Below are positions 59,846 through 64,000 of a stretch of 64,000 bases of DNA, one piece after another. Position numbers and translations under genes: made by a program. Within the stretch, counting starts at the first letter, position 1. Each line of letters begins with the position of its first letter. The DNA is taken from NCBI GenBank assembly GCA_046290575.1, contig JBKAGX010000001.1:62001-126000 (forward strand). The letters run 5' to 3'. Source of the DNA: JANQQJ01 sp046290575. Lineage in GTDB: Bacteria; Pseudomonadota; Alphaproteobacteria; SMXS01. Under the pieces are notes generated by a model. The model worked only from the letters and a program-made list of their open reading frames with translations, did no database searches and was not told the DNA's origin.

Positions 59846-59851
59846 AGAACG

Positions 59852-60742
59852 TCAGGGAGCATCGTCTACATAAGGCCGGAAGACGTCAAACTCCCGGCAA
59901 AGGTCCTGGACCGCGCGGATGTCGTCCTTTGACCATTCGACGCGGTGGCGGCTCTTTTTCGGCGAATCAAAGACCACCGCCGCACAGGAATCCAGATAGT
60001 CAGGCGACGCGTCCAAATCCAGAAAGCTGCAGAGTTCGGAAAGACTGGCGCGAGGATCACCGACAAAATCTTCGTGGTAAATAATCTTCTTCTCTTCTGG
60101 CGCCAGCGCCTTGAACGCCTTATCGACAGCGGTTGCCAGACGTCTATACCGAACAACCGCATGCGGAACGGTTCGGTCTTCCCGGATGGAATCCGTTGCA
60201 ATGGAATCATACGGGCTGCGCACATGATTGATGACCTTAAGGGGATAACCGCCAAGTGCGTCGTGCAACTTCTCCATCAAAGCCGGGTCCCGGTCCATCG
60301 CCCAGGATAGCTGGGCACCCGATTTATCGCCGATAACTCTGGGGCGTCTTGTCAAACCCTGAGATCCACCGGGAACCGAATAATCATAATTTGTCTCGTC
60401 CTGAACATAGTTGCTGCGCGCAAAAGAACGGTCTCTGCGGTTCAGCATCGCAAAAATCTGCCGCCTGTTGAAACCGGCCTGTAAATATTCAGCGGCACCG
60501 AACTGATGCGCGACGAGGGCCTCCGGATGGGCGTTCAACAACTGGCCAATCAGCGAATGGCCGCTACGCGGATACCCGATGAACATCACAAAGGTCTCAA
60601 CCTCCGCAAACCGACCACGATTTAGGGCATAATCAATCCAGGAATACGGATACCAGATTGCATAGGCATAGGACATCCGCAGCGGTTTGAGCTTGTAAAG
60701 TCGGTCTTGGATCGAACGCGGAAGGTATTTCTGAGGATACAA
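59852..60742 (-). CDS. Sulfotransferase family protein
   Basis: A 296-residue PAPS-dependent sulfotransferase. The 5'-phosphosulfate loop is in FIGYPRSGHSLIGQLLNAHP, and NHVRSPYDSIATDS resembles the 3'-phosphate motif. The acceptor is unknown. The TTG at 60742 is the first start; an ATG at 60676 would remove 22 residues. PAPS could come from cysNC at 42715. No cell-surface sugar cluster is adjacent, although a flippase lies at 19268. Confidence 0.82.
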   Translation of the reverse strand: MYPQKYLPRSIQDRLYKLKPLRMSYAYAIWYPYSWIDYALNRGRFAEVETFVMFIGYPRSGHSLIGQLLNAHPEALVAHQFGAAEYLQAGFNRRQIFAMLNRRDRSFARSNYVQDETNYDYSVPGGSQGLTRRPRVIGDKSGAQLSWAMDRDPALMEKLHDALGGYPLKVINHVRSPYDSIATDSIREDRTVPHAVVRYRRLATAVDKAFKALAPEEKKIIYHEDFVGDPRASLSELCSFLDLDASPDYLDSCAAVVFDSPKKSRHRVEWSKDDIRAVQDLCREFDVFRPYVDDAP

Positions 60743-60848
60743 GTTACGGCCTGTTCACGTGGTGGAGAGATGTCTGTAATACGAAGTTTAACAAATGGAC
60801 CAACCAACACTTGGCATATCTGCCGGTCCTGTCAAATGATGACCTGTC

Positions 60849-61298
60849 ATGCCCCAATTGTCTCTGCATAGCCCGGTCGGCGACCTTACGGTGAGCGAAG
60901 AGTCCGGTGCGCTTGTATCGCTTGATTGGGGTTGGGGCGCCGAACAGACGCAGACGCCCCTGTTGCTCGCCGCCAAGCGCCAGCTTGACGCCTATTTCGA
61001 CGGCGACCTCAAGACGTTCGACCTGCCCATGCGGCCCGGTGGTACAGCCTTTCAGAACCGGGTGTTCGGCGCCATGTGCCGGATCCCCTTTGGTGAAACC
61101 GCGACCTATGGCGAACTGGCGCATCAGATCGGCTCCGTCGCCCGCGCCGTCGGGCAGGCTTGCGGCGCCAACCACATCCCGATCATCATTCCCTGCCACC
61201 GGGTGCTGGCCGCACATGATCGTCTCGGCGGCTATTCGGGCGATGGCGGGCTGGAGACAAAAGTCGCACTGTTACGCCTGGAAGGCGTGCTGCTTTGA
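60849..61298 (+). CDS. ogt: Methylated-DNA-protein-cysteine methyltransferase
   Basis: A 149-residue suicide repair enzyme that removes O6-methyl groups from guanine. The acceptor cysteine is C116 in IIIPCHRV; the DNA-binding segment FGETATYGELAHQIGSVARAVGQACG precedes it. It lies 90 bases before the dienelactone hydrolase gene. Confidence 0.95.
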   Translation: MPQLSLHSPVGDLTVSEESGALVSLDWGWGAEQTQTPLLLAAKRQLDAYFDGDLKTFDLPMRPGGTAFQNRVFGAMCRIPFGETATYGELAHQIGSVARAVGQACGANHIPIIIPCHRVLAAHDRLGGYSGDGGLETKVALLRLEGVLL

Positions 61299-61388
61299 CA
61301 TATGTCGGGCATCTTGAGTGGATCATCCGGGGCGACTAGAGTTGCCGCCGACACAAGATGCAGGCCTATCGGAACGAGGAGACCTAAA

Positions 61389-62081
61389 ATGGGTACAGAA
61401 ATCGAACTCCAGGCCAAGGATGGCAGCGGCAGTTTCATGGGCTATCTGGCTGAAGCCGGGGAAGGTCAGCCTGGTATTGTCGTTATTCAGGAAATCTTCG
61501 GCGTGAATGCGGGTGTTCGGGAAATCGCTGACAAGCTGGCTGCAGCCGGCTTCAATGCGCTGGCGCCCGATCTGTTCTGGCGGCAGGAGCCAGGCATTCA
61601 ACTCACCGACAAGACGGAAGAGGAATGGGCCCGGGCGTTCGAACTGTTCGGCGGTTTCGATGTGCCCAAGGGCGTTGAAGACATTCAGGTCACCATCGAT
61701 CATCTCCGCGAATCCGGCTCCCCAAAGGTCGGCTGTGTCGGCTACTGCCTGGGTGGACTGCTGGCTTACTTGACTGCGGCCCACACGGATATCGACGCGT
61801 CGGTCGGCTACTACGGCGTCTCGATCAATGAACAGCTTGATGCGGCATCGGGTATTTCGACCCCGTTGATGCTGCATATTGCAACGGAAGACGGCTTTGT
61901 CGACAAGGATGCACAGAAGGCCATGCATGACGGGCTGGGCAACAATCCTCACGTCACGCTGCATGACTATACAGGCCGCGACCACGCCTTCGCCCGGGTT
62001 GGCGGTGAGCATTATGATCAGCGCGATGCGACCCTGGCCAACCAGCGTACGCTCGATTTCTTTAACCAGCATCTGGCCTGA
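61389..62081 (+). CDS. Dienelactone hydrolase family protein
   Basis: A 230-residue alpha/beta hydrolase. The triad-type residues are C120 in VGYCLGG, an aspartate near 168-172 and H199 in RDHAFAR, as in dienelactone hydrolase of chlorocatechol breakdown. E35 in VIQEIFGVN is typical. ATG at 61389 follows GAGGAG. The physiological substrate is unknown. Confidence 0.9.
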   Translation: MGTEIELQAKDGSGSFMGYLAEAGEGQPGIVVIQEIFGVNAGVREIADKLAAAGFNALAPDLFWRQEPGIQLTDKTEEEWARAFELFGGFDVPKGVEDIQVTIDHLRESGSPKVGCVGYCLGGLLAYLTAAHTDIDASVGYYGVSINEQLDAASGISTPLMLHIATEDGFVDKDAQKAMHDGLGNNPHVTLHDYTGRDHAFARVGGEHYDQRDATLANQRTLDFFNQHLA

Positions 62082-62215
62082 TCATCGCGCGCCGGGTTCA
62101 CAAACCGATAAGAAAGATCGTTGCGCGCGGCGCTTAACGCCATTACGACTTCGGGTCTTCACCGCCGCAGCCGCGGCAAGACTCAGACCGACCAAGGGTT
62201 AGAAGGGTTAGACCA

Positions 62216-63151
62216 CTGAGCGTCACCCCGTCCCCGTACCGAACTTTCTCGCGCGCCGACTGGGCAGGGCGGCGTGACGATACGCCTTTGACCCTGTCAG
62301 AGGACGAACTCGCAGCGCTGCGTGGCCTGAACGAACCCGTGTCGATGAGCGAGGTGGTGGATATTTATCTGCCGCTGTCGCGCCTGTTGAACCTTCACTT
62401 CTCGGCCACCCTGGGCCTGTTCGAAGCGCGCCAGGCGTTCCTGGGCGGCGGTGAAAGCAAGGTTCCCTATATTATTGGCATGGCCGGCAGCGTGGCGGTC
62501 GGCAAAAGCACGGTGGCTCGTATCATGCGGGCACTATTGTCGCGTTGGCCGGAACATCCCAATGTCGATCTGGTGCCGACGGACGGGTTCTTGCTGCCCA
62601 ACGCGGTGCTGGAAGACCGTGGTCTGATGCAGCGCAAGGGCTTCCCCGAAAGCTATGAACGCGGCGCACTGGTGGATTTCCTCTCCGAGGTCAAAGCCGG
62701 TACGCGCGACCTGACCGCGCCGGTCTATTCCCACCTGACCTATGATGTGCGACAGGGCGAAGGGCTACACATTGACCAGCCCGATATTCTGATCATCGAG
62801 GGCCTGAACGTCTTGCAGCCGGCCACCAAGGGGGATGACGCACGGCCCTACGTGTCAGATTTCTTCGATTTCTCAATCTATATCGATGCGGACGAAGCGG
62901 TGATCCGCCGGTGGTATATTGAGCGCTGGTTGCGGCTACAGCGCACCGCGTTCGAAGATGAACGGTCCTATTTTCACCGCTATGCCGACCTCAGCGAGGA
63001 AGAGGCGGTGGAACGCGCCAGCGAGCTCTGGGACACGATCAACGGCATCAATCTGCGGGAGAACATCCTGCCCACCCGCGAACGCGCCGACCTGATCCTG
63101 CGCAAGGCAACAGACCACTCTACCGAGTCAGTGGCACTCAGGCGGATTTAA
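62216..63151 (+). CDS. coaA: Pantothenate kinase type I, apparent CTG start
   Basis: A 311-residue kinase making 4'-phosphopantothenate, the entry to CoA. IAGSVAVGKST-type P-loop is GMAGSVAVGKSTVAR; PTDGFLLPN and YSHLTYDV follow. The first ATG/GTG/TTG in frame is TTG at 62288, but this would delete the conserved SPYRTFSRADWA segment. That segment is read in frame back to a CTG at 62216, which lies 8 bases after AGAAGGG. So CTG is the likely start. Confidence 0.88.
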   Translation: MSVTPSPYRTFSRADWAGRRDDTPLTLSEDELAALRGLNEPVSMSEVVDIYLPLSRLLNLHFSATLGLFEARQAFLGGGESKVPYIIGMAGSVAVGKSTVARIMRALLSRWPEHPNVDLVPTDGFLLPNAVLEDRGLMQRKGFPESYERGALVDFLSEVKAGTRDLTAPVYSHLTYDVRQGEGLHIDQPDILIIEGLNVLQPATKGDDARPYVSDFFDFSIYIDADEAVIRRWYIERWLRLQRTAFEDERSYFHRYADLSEEEAVERASELWDTINGINLRENILPTRERADLILRKATDHSTESVALRRI

Positions 63152-63680
63152 GACAGTTTACGAAATTTTCTGCAGCCTTAGCGCGGTCTTCCAACGACGC
63201 GAACGGCAAGGGCTGCAAGTGATAGCCGTCTGTGGAATAGGCTGTCTTCAGCGCCATTTCAAACTCTATCGTCGCGTCAAACGACATAGTCCGCTCTTCA
63301 TCGGTCGTGTAAATCTCCCGCCATGCGGGCAAAAACAGAACGGTGGGGTAATATCGATTGGTCTCGCAGGCAGCACATATGCTGGCGCTATCCAATTTGA
63401 AGTGTTCCGCATAGGCGATCAGGTCGGGCAGACCCCTGTCAAAGACCACAGGTTCACTACTTCCGGCGTACTCACGGTAATCAGACAGGGCGCAATCGAG
63501 CATCAACTGGACAAAGAGAGCCGGGTCTTGTTCCGACGTGCCCCGTCCTCCGCTGGCACGTTGCTCCGCGATCACACGGCGCGCGGGCTCGTCGACGCAG
63601 GTAATCCTGCGATCACGCAGTGCGCGCACAAGCGATGTCTTACCGCTGCCCGGTGGCCCGGTCAGGACAAACAGGGGCAT
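63138..63680 (-). CDS. P-loop ATPase of the AAA_28 group
   Basis: A 180-residue protein with Walker A TGPPGSGKTS at residues 6-15 and VVFDRGLPDLIAY, similar to the AAA_28 or NadR-like kinases. Function unknown. ATG 63680 is preferred over a GTG two codons upstream. Its stop overlaps coaA by 14 bases. Confidence 0.8.
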   Translation of the reverse strand: MPLFVLTGPPGSGKTSLVRALRDRRITCVDEPARRVIAEQRASGGRGTSEQDPALFVQLMLDCALSDYREYAGSSEPVVFDRGLPDLIAYAEHFKLDSASICAACETNRYYPTVLFLPAWREIYTTDEERTMSFDATIEFEMALKTAYSTDGYHLQPLPFASLEDRAKAAENFVNCLKSA

Positions 63681-63717
63681 GTTCACAGTCCGCGTTACAT
63701 AAAGACAGACCTACACT

Positions 63718-63743
63718 GTCATCCCCGCGAAAGCGGGGATCCA
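63718..63743 (+). repeat. Interspersed palindromic repeat, unit 1
   Basis: The hairpin ATCCCCGC-GAAA-GCGGGGAT (63721-63740) within GTCATC...CCA. This motif resembles the dRS3/REP-like family found in many proteobacteria. A second copy lies inverted 31 bases away. Confidence 0.8.
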
Positions 63744-63774
63744 GGCGGTCGGCCGAGCAGTTGAAATGTTGATC

Positions 63775-63800
63775 TGGATTCCCGCTTTCGTGGGAATGAC
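63775..63800 (-). repeat. Interspersed palindromic repeat, unit 2
   Basis: An inverted copy of the unit at 63718: TGGATTCCCGC ... GTGGGAATGAC. The two face each other, as paired REP elements often do. They sit between the P-loop ATPase gene and the rho stop. Confidence 0.8.
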
Positions 63801-63825
63801 AATTGAAGAAGGCTGGGAAAGAACC

Positions 63826-64000
63826 TTACGTATTCATGCTGTCGAAGAAGTCGGCATTGTTCTTCGAATCCTTGACCTTACCAAGCAGGAACTCGATGGC
63901 ATCGACCGTGCCCATCGGATTGAGGATGCGGCGCAGCACCCACATTTTTGAGAGCGTGCCCTTGTCGACCAGCAGCTCTTCCTTGCGGGTCCCGGATTTC
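63826..64000 (-). CDS. rho: Transcription termination factor Rho, C-terminal end
   Basis: The last 58 codons including the stop are in the window. The peptide ends KDSKNNADFFDSMNT after LLVDKGTLSKMWVLRRILNPMG, which matches the Rho C-terminus (Q-, R- and P-loop domain end). The remainder lies to the right. In alphaproteobacteria rho is a close neighbour of oriC and of parAB/gid genes. Confidence 0.93.
   Translation of the reverse strand, partial: KSGTRKEELLVDKGTLSKMWVLRRILNPMGTVDAIEFLLGKVKDSKNNADFFDSMNT

Noticed and set aside
1..64000. tRNA or rRNA genes
   Set aside because: No cloverleaf-like stems with CCA-type ends or conserved 16S/23S segments were noticed while reading; a covariance search could still find one.

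Overview
This window looks like a chromosomal segment of an alphaproteobacterium, probably a Rhodospirillales-like lineage (the exact order is inference). The supporting signs are a three-gene pntAA-pntAB-pntB transhydrogenase, rpsU beside a COQ9 gene, GapR/DUF2312, a DUF1013 (TrcR-like) gene, a DUF3576-leuS-lptE-holA block, and parB-parA-rsmG-mnmG-mnmE with two perfect parS sites. The last bases encode the C-terminus of Rho. In many alphaproteobacteria parAB-gid-mnmE-rho lies beside oriC, so the origin is probably just beyond the right edge. No rRNA, tRNA, prophage, transposase or CRISPR array was seen; this is mostly core chromosome.

Layout. 1-9.4 kb: end of an amidohydrolase, an arsR-arsC-aquaglyceroporin arsenic operon, a MaoC/MFS/isomerase/thioesterase group, a DUF547 protein, a coniferyl-aldehyde-type dehydrogenase, a GGDT-repeat exported protein and rpmJ. 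9.4-18 kb: pyruvate kinase, an N-formylglutamate amidohydrolase-like/YbdK pair, gapR-M3 peptidase, and the transhydrogenase operon. 18-28 kb: rpsU, COQ9, a flippase, purEK, ubiX, DUF1013, a quinone oxidoreductase, and a UbiH/COQ6-type hydroxylase. 28.5-32 kb: a nitrogen module, glnK-amtB plus a second amt, both preceded by the same sigma-54-like element. 32-45 kb: an aminotransferase, ftsK, lolA, xthA, an orphan CenR-like response regulator, ribA, an L,D-transpeptidase, yggS, a ThiE-like gene, and cysDNC for sulfate activation. 45.6-57 kb: an outer-membrane beta-barrel candidate, then leuS-lptE-holA facing parB-parA-rsmG-mnmG-mnmE. 57-64 kb: a thioredoxin-like ferredoxin, a YyaL-type protein, a sulfotransferase, ogt, a dienelactone hydrolase, coaA, a P-loop kinase and rho.

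The most unusual material is non-coding or lies at gene edges. Two predicted small RNAs (26600-26687 and 36461-36590) show C-rich anti-Shine-Dalgarno loops followed by a strong intrinsic terminator. The spacer after amtB folds into four successive hairpins. Several genes have a -10 box 6-7 nt before the ATG, suggesting leaderless mRNAs. Seven convergent gene pairs overlap at their stop codons. coaA appears to start at CTG, and rsmG carries a one-base frameshift downstream of a parS site embedded in its coding sequence.

Functionally the window joins nitrogen sensing and uptake (PII/Amt), sulfate activation, arsenic detoxification, quinone biosynthesis (UbiX, COQ9, UbiH-type), purine and cofactor synthesis (PurEK, RibA, ThiE-like, CoaA) and chromosome segregation (ParABS, FtsK, GapR).
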